Origin: Oscillospiraceae bacterium
GTDB taxonomy: Bacteria > Bacillota > Clostridia > Oscillospirales > Oscillospiraceae
Assembly (NCBI GenBank): GCA_016296565.1
Contig: JAEDJB010000041.1
Span: forward strand, 1 to 14,141
Length of the DNA stretch: 14,141 bases
Direction of reading: 5' to 3'
Shown: positions 1-5,675 of the stretch, in pieces
Position numbering within the stretch: position 1 is the stretch's first letter
Layout: every line of letters starts with the position of its first letter
Translations under genes and position numbers: made by a program
The notes under the pieces: model-generated
The model's input: the letters and a program-made list of their open reading frames with translations, nothing else
What the model was told of the DNA's origin: nothing
Database searches by the model: none

Positions 1-143
1 TCTTTTCCACCTTCGGGTATCTGTACGCCCGGAGCAAGGGGAAGAAGCGGATGGCCACCCTGTTCATGCCCAGCAAAAAGGAACAGGACCATGACTATCT
101 CAAGCTGGTAGAGGATCTCACCGACCTCACCGACCAGGAATAA
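1..143 (+). CDS. C-terminal end of an unidentified protein (5' end outside the window)
   Basis: The frame that ends at the TAA at 141-143 is open back to the window edge; its first complete codon is at 3. It encodes about 46 residues. A short aromatic stretch (FSTFGYLYARSKGKKR) is followed by a charged tail that ends in LTDLTDQE. An aromatic stretch ending in a basic cluster could be the cytoplasmic end of a membrane helix, but the fragment is too short to assign to a family. The stop is followed after 7 bases by a strong hairpin, which fits a real gene end. I do not recognise the product. Confidence 0.6.
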   Translation, partial: FSTFGYLYARSKGKKRMATLFMPSKKEQDHDYLKLVEDLTDLTDQE

Positions 144-150
144 ACAGACC

Positions 151-188
151 AGCGCCCATCCCCGGAAACCCGGGAATGGGCGCTTTTT
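151..188 (+). terminator. Rho-independent terminator between convergent genes
   Basis: A 9-bp outer stem (AGCGCCCAT at 151-159 with ATGGGCGCT at 176-184) encloses a 5-bp inner stem (CCCGG at 161-165 with CCGGG at 170-174). A C/A mismatch separates the two stems, and the run of T at 184-188 follows. The T tract favours termination of the rightward gene ending at 143. The leftward iron-sulfur gene ends at 199 and may use the same hairpin, but on that strand the T tract is poor. Confidence 0.85.
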
Positions 189-198
189 GATGGTCAGG

Positions 199-891
199 TC
201 AGCCGACGATCCGGCCGTCCGCAGCGATGGTCACTACCTGCCAGGGGATCTCCTTCCCGCTGGCCAGCAGGGCCCGCTTAGCGGCGTGCTCGATGCCGCC
301 GCAGCAGGGAACCTCCATGCGGACGACGGTCAGGCTCTGAATGTCGTTGTATGCCAGGAGCTGGGTGAGTTTCTCGCTGTAGTCCCCCTCGTCCAGCTTG
401 GGGCAGCCGATGAGAGTCACCCGGCCCCGGATAAAGTCCTGGTGGAAATTGCCGTAGGCATAGGCGGTGCAGTCCGCCGCAATGAGCAGGTGGGCCCCGT
501 TAAAATACGGCGCGGTGGGGGGCACCAGCTTAATCTGCACCGGCCACTGGGAGAGCTGGCTGGGCACCGCCCCGGGCACAGGGGCAGGGGCGGCTTGCTC
601 CCGGCGAATGGCCTTGGAGTGGCTGCCGGGGCAGCCGCAGGGGAGGGGGGCCTTTTCCGCCTTGGCCTTCTGAACGGCGGCCGCGTCGTAGGCGGGGGCT
701 TCCCGCTCCTCAAAGGTGATGGCCCCGGTGGGGCAGACGGGCAGGCAGTCCCCCAGACCGTCGCAGTAGTCCTCCCGCAGCAGGACCGCCTTGTTGTTGA
801 CCATCCCGATGGCCCCCTCGTGGCAGGCCTGGGCGCAGAGACCGCAGCCGTTGCACAGCGCTTCGTCAATGTGAATCAGGGTACGTTTCAT
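199..891 (-). CDS. 4Fe-4S iron-sulfur protein with a cysteine-containing C-terminal domain
   Basis: This 230-residue protein is probably a cytoplasmic electron carrier or redox partner. Residues 1-60 form a ferredoxin-like domain. Cluster 1 is C13, C16, C19 and C23. Cluster 2 has only C43, C49 and C53, because the expected second cysteine position is Leu46. A Pro/Ala-rich linker (60-115) carries C85 and C87 (CGCPGS). The C-terminal domain (116-230) carries C141, C163 (IGCPKLD) and C196-C197 (VPCCGG). The start at 891 is chosen because GAGGAGG lies 7 bases upstream and the product begins MKRTLIHID; the frame is open farther back, but that would run into the promoter. The gene is divergent from a Crp/Fnr regulator, a pairing common in clostridia and often linked to nitrosative or redox stress. 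The precise function is not known to me. Confidence 0.88.
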   Translation of the reverse strand: MKRTLIHIDEALCNGCGLCAQACHEGAIGMVNNKAVLLREDYCDGLGDCLPVCPTGAITFEEREAPAYDAAAVQKAKAEKAPLPCGCPGSHSKAIRREQAAPAPVPGAVPSQLSQWPVQIKLVPPTAPYFNGAHLLIAADCTAYAYGNFHQDFIRGRVTLIGCPKLDEGDYSEKLTQLLAYNDIQSLTVVRMEVPCCGGIEHAAKRALLASGKEIPWQVVTIAADGRIVG

Positions 892-949
892 TTGGTATCC
901 TCCTCTATTTTTTACAGGCCCGGATGGGCTGGCTTGACTTTCTGGGCAC

Positions 950-955
950 AGTATA
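950..955 (-). promoter_or_regulatory. -10 element of the iron-sulfur gene promoter
   Basis: TATACT on the minus strand matches 5 of 6 consensus positions. The hexamer 17 bases upstream (CATACA) is a poor -35 and overlaps the palindrome at 977-992. A good -10 with no real -35 is the usual picture for an activator-dependent promoter. The predicted start is near 943, which leaves a leader of about 50 bases. Confidence 0.55.
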
Positions 956-976
956 CGGTAGGAAACCGAATTTGTA

Positions 977-992
977 TGTTGAACATTCAACA
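977..992. promoter_or_regulatory. Perfect palindrome, candidate Crp/Fnr-family operator
   Basis: TGTTGAA-CA-TTCAACA is a perfect 7-bp inverted repeat, 16 bp in all. It has the 5-6-5 geometry of Crp/Fnr sites (TGTTG-N6-CAACA). Its centre, 984.5, is 41.5 bases upstream of the start predicted from the -10 at 950-955, which is the class II activation position. On the other side it ends 4 bases before the Shine-Dalgarno sequence of the Crp/Fnr gene, so binding could also limit the regulator's own expression. The adjacent Crp/Fnr protein is the obvious candidate ligand (inference). Confidence 0.7.
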
Positions 993-1006
993 AAACGGAG
1001 GTTTTT

Positions 1007-1666
1007 ATGGAAAAATATCTGGAAGTGCTGCAAGGTTGTCCCCTGTTTCAGGGAATCCAGCGGGAGGACCTGTCCGCCATGCTGGCCTGCCTGGAGCCCA
1101 AGGTGGTCCGGGCGGCCAAACATCAGCCCATCCTGCGGGAGGGGGAGCCGGCGGTATGGGTGGGGATTCTCCTCTCCGGCCAGGCCCAGGTGCTCCGGGA
1201 GGACTACAACGGCGGCCGGACCATTCTCGCCCAACTGGAGCCGGGGGAGCTGTTCGGCGAGTCCTTCGCCTGCGCAGAGGTACCCGCCCTGCCGGTGAGC
1301 GTGACGGCGGTTGCCCCGGCGGAGGCCATGCTTCTGGACTGCCGCCGCGTCACTGCCTCCTGCTGCAATGCCTGTACCTTTCATAACGCTGTGGTTTTTA
1401 ATCTCCTGAAGGTGGTGGCCGCCAAGAATCTGCGGTTTCACGAGAAGCTGGAGATTACCTCCAAGCGCACCACCCGGGAGCGGCTGATGACCTACCTGCT
1501 GGCCCAGGCCAAGGCCCACAACAGCCGGCAGTTTGTGATCCCCTTCGACCGCCAGGCCCTGGCGGACTACCTGTCCGTGGACCGCAGCGGCCTGTCCGCG
1601 GAGATCAGCAAGCTCCGGGCGGAAGGCGTCCTGGACTGCTACCGCAGCACCTTTACCCTGTTGTAA
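1007..1666 (+). CDS. Crp/Fnr-family transcriptional regulator
   Basis: This 219-residue protein has the usual Crp/Fnr length. Residues 5-110 fit a cyclic-nucleotide-binding-like beta-roll (LEPGELFGES at 77-86). A dimerisation helix follows at about 125-150. A winged helix-turn-helix lies at 153-219, with recognition helix SVDRSGLSAEISKLRAEG at 190-207. GGAGG lies 5 bases before the ATG. Cysteines cluster just before the dimer helix (C112, C119, C120, C123), and there are others at 11, 28, 89 and 211. There is no N-terminal Fnr-type cysteine group, so any redox or metal sensing would differ from E. coli Fnr. It is divergent from the iron-sulfur gene, with a Crp/Fnr-like palindrome between them. 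Its ligand cannot be told from the sequence. HcpR-like nitrosative-stress regulators are the closest idea, as inference. Confidence 0.9.
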   Translation: MEKYLEVLQGCPLFQGIQREDLSAMLACLEPKVVRAAKHQPILREGEPAVWVGILLSGQAQVLREDYNGGRTILAQLEPGELFGESFACAEVPALPVSVTAVAPAEAMLLDCRRVTASCCNACTFHNAVVFNLLKVVAAKNLRFHEKLEITSKRTTRERLMTYLLAQAKAHNSRQFVIPFDRQALADYLSVDRSGLSAEISKLRAEGVLDCYRSTFTLL

Positions 1667-1707
1667 TCCCCGGCGGGGTGGGTGACGGAAGAAGTGTGAG
1701 GTTCCCC

Positions 1708-1736
1708 TTGGAAAATTGTCCCCAATCCTGTATAAT
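1708..1736 (+). promoter_or_regulatory. Promoter of the nicotinamidase-like gene
   Basis: A -35-like TTGGAA (1708-1713) and a perfect -10 TATAAT (1731-1736) are 17 bp apart. Transcription would start near 1743, about 42 bases before the start codon. The hydrolase is therefore probably transcribed separately from the Crp/Fnr gene that ends at 1666. Confidence 0.75.
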
Positions 1737-1751
1737 GGTGCCATCAAAAAA

Positions 1752-1770
1752 TCCCGCCGGGCAGGCGGGA
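1752..1770 (+). promoter_or_regulatory. Leader hairpin next to the nicotinamidase ribosome binding site
   Basis: TCCCGCC (1752-1758) and GGCGGGA (1764-1770) form a 7-bp GC-rich stem with loop GGGCA. The stem ends at the first base of the Shine-Dalgarno stretch AGAAGGGG (1770-1777). Read on the minus strand it is followed by six T, like a terminator, but no minus-strand gene ends here. A role in message stability or translation is possible; none is shown. Confidence 0.4.
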
Positions 1771-1784
1771 GAAGGGGCATTGCT

Positions 1785-2300
1785 ATGAAAAAACTGCTGG
1801 TGGTCATTGACATGCAGGTTGACTTCATCACCGGAGCCCTGGGCACCCAGGAGGCCCAGATCATCGTCCCGGCGGTGGTTCGGATGATTGCGGATTTCGA
1901 CGGGGACGTGGTGTACACCCGGGACACCCACGGGGAGAACTACCTGGACACCGCCGAGGGAAAAAAGCTGCCGGTGGTCCACTGCGTCCGGGGTACCGAC
2001 GGGTGGCAGCTCCATCCCCAGGTGGAGGCCGCCGGAGAGGGAAAAACCGTGGGGATCATCGACAAGCCCACCTTCGGCTCTGTGGAGCTGTGCAGCTTTG
2101 CCGCAGCGGGGCAGTATGACGCCATCGAGCTGGTGGGGCTGTGCACGGACATCTGCGTTATCTCCAACGCCCTGTGCCTGAAAGCCCAGCTGTGGGAGAC
2201 GCCCATCACTGTCTGGCGAGACTGCTGCGCCGGGGTCACTCCGGCCAGCCACGAAAACGCCCTGTCCGCCATGACCATGTGCCAAATTGACATAAAATGA
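1785..2300 (+). CDS. Nicotinamidase-like isochorismatase-family hydrolase
   Basis: This 171-residue cytoplasmic hydrolase probably converts nicotinamide to nicotinate for NAD salvage. It has the family triad: D9 (VIDMQVDF), K94 (IDKPTFGS) and the nucleophile C124 (LCTDICVIS). A nicotinamidase-like metal site is suggested by D47 and H49 (TRDTH) and H66 (VVHCVRGT), with W74 and HP at 77-78 following as in nicotinamidases. It is shorter than E. coli PncA (about 210 residues) but typical of clostridial members. The ATG at 1785 is chosen because AGAAGGGG lies 7 bases upstream and the product begins directly with the family's first strand. An in-frame ATG at 1716 lies ahead of the -10 and is not credible. 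Another isochorismatase-type substrate cannot be excluded. Confidence 0.85.
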   Translation: MKKLLVVIDMQVDFITGALGTQEAQIIVPAVVRMIADFDGDVVYTRDTHGENYLDTAEGKKLPVVHCVRGTDGWQLHPQVEAAGEGKTVGIIDKPTFGSVELCSFAAAGQYDAIELVGLCTDICVISNALCLKAQLWETPITVWRDCCAGVTPASHENALSAMTMCQIDIK

Positions 2301-2317
2301 TGTAAACAGGAAAAAAC

Positions 2318-2353
2318 GCCCCAGCTCTTCGATATTTTTTGAAGGGCTGGGGC
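2318..2353. terminator. Bidirectional terminator
   Basis: GCCCCAGC (2318-2325) pairs with GCTGGGGC (2346-2353). The stem extends inward through TCTTC with GAAGG (one G-T pair), giving 13 bp around a loop of about 10. On the minus strand six T follow directly (A run at 2311-2316), a strong end for the leftward gene at 2369. On the plus strand the tail ATTTCTG is weaker but probably serves the hydrolase gene ending at 2300. Confidence 0.85.
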
Positions 2354-2368
2354 ATTTCTGTGCCGTCG

Positions 2369-2815
2369 TTAAAAGTGCATTTCAAACCAGTACCACTGGT
2401 CCTGAATTTTTTCCGTGTACTCCCAGTTATCTCCGCCGGGTTCTTCCCAAGTCCAGCCGTCGCCGTCTGCTGTAAAATCTGTCTGGGTCCCCTGAAAGCC
2501 CAAGGGGATGTCCTGGGGGGAGTAGTAAAATCCCTCATACACAGCGGAAGGGGTCAGTCCCTTTCCGCTTGCTATAAACTCAACCATGCTTGCGGAAGGC
2601 CAGCATGTCACTTCGTATCTGTCATACATATCCTGCTCACCGTCACTGGCAGTTTGGAGCATGGTTTCCGCATATTGCGTCAGCTCTGCGGCGTTGTTTT
2701 TCACAAAGCGCTTTGTGTTACCTTCCCCGCCAGACAGAGAGGACACGATCACAACCACGGCCAGGAGAACGGCAATACCCGCCGCTATGATCCATTTTTC
2801 CGTTTTTTTCTCCAT
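2369..2815 (-). CDS. Small membrane-anchored protein of unknown function
   Basis: This 148-residue protein has a charged N-terminus (MEKKTEKW), one hydrophobic helix at about 8-27 and a polar domain of about 120 residues that should face outside. There is no lipobox cysteine, so the helix is probably an uncleaved anchor. The outer domain is rich in acidic and aromatic residues, ends with many Trp, Tyr and Phe (WTWEEPGG, WYWFEMHF), and has a single cysteine. AGGAGG lies 9 bases before the ATG. The start is 19 bases behind the stop of the cardiolipin synthase gene on the same strand, so the two are probably co-transcribed. I do not recognise the family. An envelope role is suggested only by the anchor and the neighbour. 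Confidence 0.8.
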   Translation of the reverse strand: MEKKTEKWIIAAGIAVLLAVVVIVSSLSGGEGNTKRFVKNNAAELTQYAETMLQTASDGEQDMYDRYEVTCWPSASMVEFIASGKGLTPSAVYEGFYYSPQDIPLGFQGTQTDFTADGDGWTWEEPGGDNWEYTEKIQDQWYWFEMHF

Positions 2816-2834
2816 TGGAAAAGGCCTCCTTCCT

Positions 2835-4415
2835 TTACATCAGCGGAGACAGGGATTTCATGAGGAAGCCGGTGAGCTTTCGGGAGAAGGGCTCTCTTTT
2901 CAGGGCCTCCCAGGTGACCCGGGTGCACTGGGTCAGGGTGTTTTGAAAATCTGCCTCAATGTCCGGAATGCAGTCGGTGTCATAGAGATAGGCGGCGCAC
3001 TCGAAGTGGTGGTAGAAGCTGCGGTAGTCCATGTTGATGGTTCCCACCACAGCCTTCCGGTCGTCGCTGACAAAGACCTTGGCGTGGACGAAGCCGGGGG
3101 TGTACTCGTAGAGCTGCACCCCGGAGTCCAGCAGGGAGGCGTAATGGGTCTTGGCCAGGGCGTAGGGAACCTTTTTGTCGGGAATCCCCGGCAGAATGAG
3201 GGCCACCTCCACGCCGCGCTCGGCGGCAAACTTCAAAGCGGTCTCCATCTCACCGTCCAGAATGAGATAGGGGGACATGATGTGCACGTAACGCTCTGCC
3301 CGGTTCAGAATGTCCATGTACACCCGCTCTCCCACCTTGTCCCCGTCCAGGGGACAGTCGCTGTAGGGGATGACGAACCCCTTGGCCTTGCGGGGGGGAT
3401 AGGTGGGGTAGGACAGGAAGGGCTGGTACACCGGTTCCTTTTCAAACAGGTTCCAGATCTGCAGGTACATGAGGGTGAAGCTCGGCACGGCCTCTCCCTG
3501 GAGGAGGATGGCGGTGTCCTTCCAGTGGCCGTATTTCTCTATCTGGTTGATGTACTCGTCCGCCAGGTTCACCCCGCCGGTAAAGGCGGTGTGGCCGTCG
3601 ATCACCAGAATCTTCCGGTGGTCCCGGTAATTATAATAGGTGGACAGGAAGGGGGTGGCAGGGGAGAAGACCTTGCACTGGATGCCCAGGGCCTCCAGCC
3701 GCTTGGGGTAGTCCCGGGGCAGGGTGGAAAACTCACAGCTGCCGTCGTACATGACCCGCACATCCACCCCGGCCTTGGCCTTCCGGGCCAGGATCTCCAG
3801 GATGCGCCCCCACATCACCCCTTCGTCGATGATGAAATATTCCAGGAAGATAAAGTGCTCTGCCCGCTCCAGCTGCTCCAGCAGCTCCGGAAAGAAGTCA
3901 TCCCCCAGGGGGAAGTAGCGGACCTCCGTGTTGTCAAACACGGGATAGGAGCCGCTCCGGGCGATGTAGTGGGCCAGGGCGGCGGTCTCTGGGCTCTCTT
4001 CCTCCACCCGTTTCATGGTTTCCGGGTCCTGAGGGGTCAGATTCCGGGTGGACGCGATGGTCTTGCTCATCTCGTTCCGGATGGCCCGGTGGCCCATGTC
4101 AGTCTTGGTGTAGAGCAGAAGAAGACCGCCGAACACCGGCACCAGCATGATGAGCAGCAGCCAGGTAATCTTTGAGGTGGGGTCCGTCCTGCTGTTTACA
4201 ATGTACAGCACGATGCACACCGAGAGAATGACCATCACGCTGTAGATATGGGAAAAGGATGTTTCAAACCAGTAGGCCAGGGCCAGCAGCACCAGGGCCT
4301 GGACCAGCAGCAAAGCGACGATCAGGCCCAGACGGCTGAACAGTGCCCGGACCAGCCCCCGGTGTCCTTTTTTCAGCAGGGTGATCCCCGCAGAGTCTGT
4401 TTCATTCACTTTCAT
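2835..4415 (-). CDS. cls: Cardiolipin synthase (phospholipase D superfamily)
   Basis: This 526-residue membrane enzyme joins two phosphatidylglycerol molecules into cardiolipin and glycerol. It begins with hydrophobic segments at about 28-49, 57-74 and 84-102; the first two are the usual N-terminal helices, and the third precedes the catalytic region. Two HKD motifs are intact: H266, K268, D273 (DHRKILVIDG) with GGVN after it, and H444, K446, D451 (VHAKVFVSDD) with GTINMDYRS after it. Length and layout match bacterial Cls. GGAGG lies 9 bases before the ATG at 4415. The small membrane protein follows 19 bases downstream. The radical SAM gene upstream is 78 bases away, with a possible promoter in between. 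The family assignment is firm; which paralogue (ClsA or ClsB type) is not determined. Confidence 0.95.
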   Translation of the reverse strand: MKVNETDSAGITLLKKGHRGLVRALFSRLGLIVALLLVQALVLLALAYWFETSFSHIYSVMVILSVCIVLYIVNSRTDPTSKITWLLLIMLVPVFGGLLLLYTKTDMGHRAIRNEMSKTIASTRNLTPQDPETMKRVEEESPETAALAHYIARSGSYPVFDNTEVRYFPLGDDFFPELLEQLERAEHFIFLEYFIIDEGVMWGRILEILARKAKAGVDVRVMYDGSCEFSTLPRDYPKRLEALGIQCKVFSPATPFLSTYYNYRDHRKILVIDGHTAFTGGVNLADEYINQIEKYGHWKDTAILLQGEAVPSFTLMYLQIWNLFEKEPVYQPFLSYPTYPPRKAKGFVIPYSDCPLDGDKVGERVYMDILNRAERYVHIMSPYLILDGEMETALKFAAERGVEVALILPGIPDKKVPYALAKTHYASLLDSGVQLYEYTPGFVHAKVFVSDDRKAVVGTINMDYRSFYHHFECAAYLYDTDCIPDIEADFQNTLTQCTRVTWEALKREPFSRKLTGFLMKSLSPLM

Positions 4416-4468
4416 GTCTCGGGGCCTCCACCCCCGCGCAGGGTAACCTTTCGTTTCCTTCCTCTTTC

Positions 4469-4497
4469 AGGGTACACGAAGTGAGGGGTCCTGTCAA
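4469..4497 (-). promoter_or_regulatory. Possible promoter of cls
   Basis: A perfect -35 TTGACA (4492-4497, minus strand) overlaps the stop codon of the radical SAM gene. Seventeen bases on is a weak -10 TACCCT (4469-4474). The -35 could be chance within coding sequence, so cls may instead be read from the upstream gene. Confidence 0.35.
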
Positions 4498-5609
4498 TCC
4501 CTTCCATTCTTTGCCAGGCGCTCCACGTCCTCCCGCCGCTCAAACAGCACGCAGCCCCCGGCGTGGTCCTCCAGGAGCATGTGGCTCTCCTGCAGGGCGG
4601 CGAACAGGGGGGAAGCCAGCGCGCCCCGGAGGGACAGCTCCTTCACGTTGCAGTCGGAATAGGGGGAGAAGGGACAGGGCTCCGCCCCGCCCTGGGCGTT
4701 GATGTGAAAGAAGCCCCGGCCGGCAGCCAGGCAGCCGCCGGCGTTCTTTTCGTCCCCGGGGAAGGAGAGAAAGAGCATGTCAGGGGATTCCTGCCGCAGT
4801 TCTTCCAGCCGCTGGCCCAGAAGTTCCCGGTCCGGGTCCTGGGGCGCCAGGTCCCGGCTGGCTTCGTCCACGGGAACATACTCCACATAAAAGACCACCT
4901 TGCACCCCCGACTCTCCAGCTGGTCCAGAAAGGCGCGGGAGGTTACGCCGGAAAGGTTGTCCCGGGTCACGGTGACAGAGGCGCCGAAGAGCAGATGGTG
5001 TTCCGCCATCCGGTCCATGGCGGCGAGCAGCGCCTGGTAAACACCGTCCCCCCGCCGGGCGTCGGTTTCCTCCTGCTGCCCTTCGATGCTGAACACGGGA
5101 ATCAGGTTCCGGCAGCGGTGGAACAGGGCGGTGTACCCCTCGTCCAGCATGGTGCCGTTGGTGAAAACGGGGAAGAGAATTTCAGGGAACGCTCCCGCCT
5201 CCTCCAGCACGTCCCGGCGGAGCAGGGGCTCTCCGCCCGCCAGAAGGATAAAGCCGATCCCCAGTTCCCGGGCCTCCTGGAAGATGGCCCTCCATTCCTC
5301 ACCGGTGAGCTGATCCGGGATGCCGCCGTCCATACAGGCGTGGTTGTGCCGGGCATAGCACCCGGCGCAGTGGAGGTTGCAGCTGCTGGTGATGCTGGCG
5401 ATGAGGAAAGGGGGAATGTGCTCCCCCTGGGCCGCCGCCTGGGCCCGCCGCTTGGCGGCGGTTTTGCTGGCCAGGGCGTACCGGGCCATAAAGGCGCTCT
5501 CCCGGGGGTCCTTCAGCGTGGCCCGAAGGGCGTCCTTTACAATGGCCTCCACGCCGTCTGCCAGATAGCCCTCCAGGTCGAAGGGCGGGTTTTTCTCTTT
5601 GGTAATCAA
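4494..5609 (-). CDS. Radical SAM protein with C-terminal SPASM-like cysteines
   Basis: A 371-residue radical SAM enzyme of unknown substrate. The 4Fe-4S motif CxxxCxxC is C77, C81, C84 (SCNLHCAGCYA), and the SAM-binding GGEP is at 125-128. A helical N-terminal extension of about 65 residues precedes the barrel. Late cysteines C293, C312, C320 and C353 could hold an auxiliary cluster as in SPASM proteins, which modify peptides or mature enzymes. The start is a TTG at 5607-5609, set by AGGAGG (5618-5623) exactly 8 bases upstream. A frame opening 30 bases earlier, also with TTG, would put this Shine-Dalgarno sequence inside the gene. No small peptide substrate gene is visible nearby. It follows the ABC-F gene and its terminator on the same strand. 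Confidence 0.85.
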   Translation of the reverse strand: MITKEKNPPFDLEGYLADGVEAIVKDALRATLKDPRESAFMARYALASKTAAKRRAQAAAQGEHIPPFLIASITSSCNLHCAGCYARHNHACMDGGIPDQLTGEEWRAIFQEARELGIGFILLAGGEPLLRRDVLEEAGAFPEILFPVFTNGTMLDEGYTALFHRCRNLIPVFSIEGQQEETDARRGDGVYQALLAAMDRMAEHHLLFGASVTVTRDNLSGVTSRAFLDQLESRGCKVVFYVEYVPVDEASRDLAPQDPDRELLGQRLEELRQESPDMLFLSFPGDEKNAGGCLAAGRGFFHINAQGGAEPCPFSPYSDCNVKELSLRGALASPLFAALQESHMLLEDHAGGCVLFERREDVERLAKNGRD

Positions 5610-5640
5610 AATGTTTGCCTCCTGTTTCCTCAAAAGCAAG

Positions 5641-5667
5641 CGGGCAGTCCCGGTCAGGGACTGCCCG
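5641..5667 (-). terminator. Terminator hairpin after the ABC-F gene
   Basis: CGGGCAGTCCC (5641-5651) and GGGACTGCCCG (5657-5667) form a perfect 11-bp stem with a 5-base loop, 8 bases past the ABC-F stop. On the minus strand the tail is CTTGCTTTT, a moderate T tract. The Shine-Dalgarno sequence of the radical SAM gene follows about 17 bases later, so read-through may supply that gene. Confidence 0.75.
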
Positions 5668-5675
5668 TTGTGTTT

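Noticed and set aside
934..957. Possible rightward promoter for the Crp/Fnr gene (TTGACT with TATACG)
   Set aside because: The spacer is only 12 bp, and no better -35/-10 pair was found, so I left the regulator's own promoter unassigned.
187..1386. A 399-codon plus-strand frame over the iron-sulfur and Crp/Fnr genes
   Set aside because: It crosses two real genes and the promoter region between them, with a Gly/Ala/Pro-rich shadow translation.
905..1927. A 340-codon minus-strand frame opposite Crp/Fnr and the hydrolase
   Set aside because: It is antisense to two well-supported genes and shows no motif.
2586..4175. A 529-codon plus-strand frame across cls
   Set aside because: It is antisense to cardiolipin synthase with two intact HKD motifs. 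It has no recognisable domain and no ribosome binding site.
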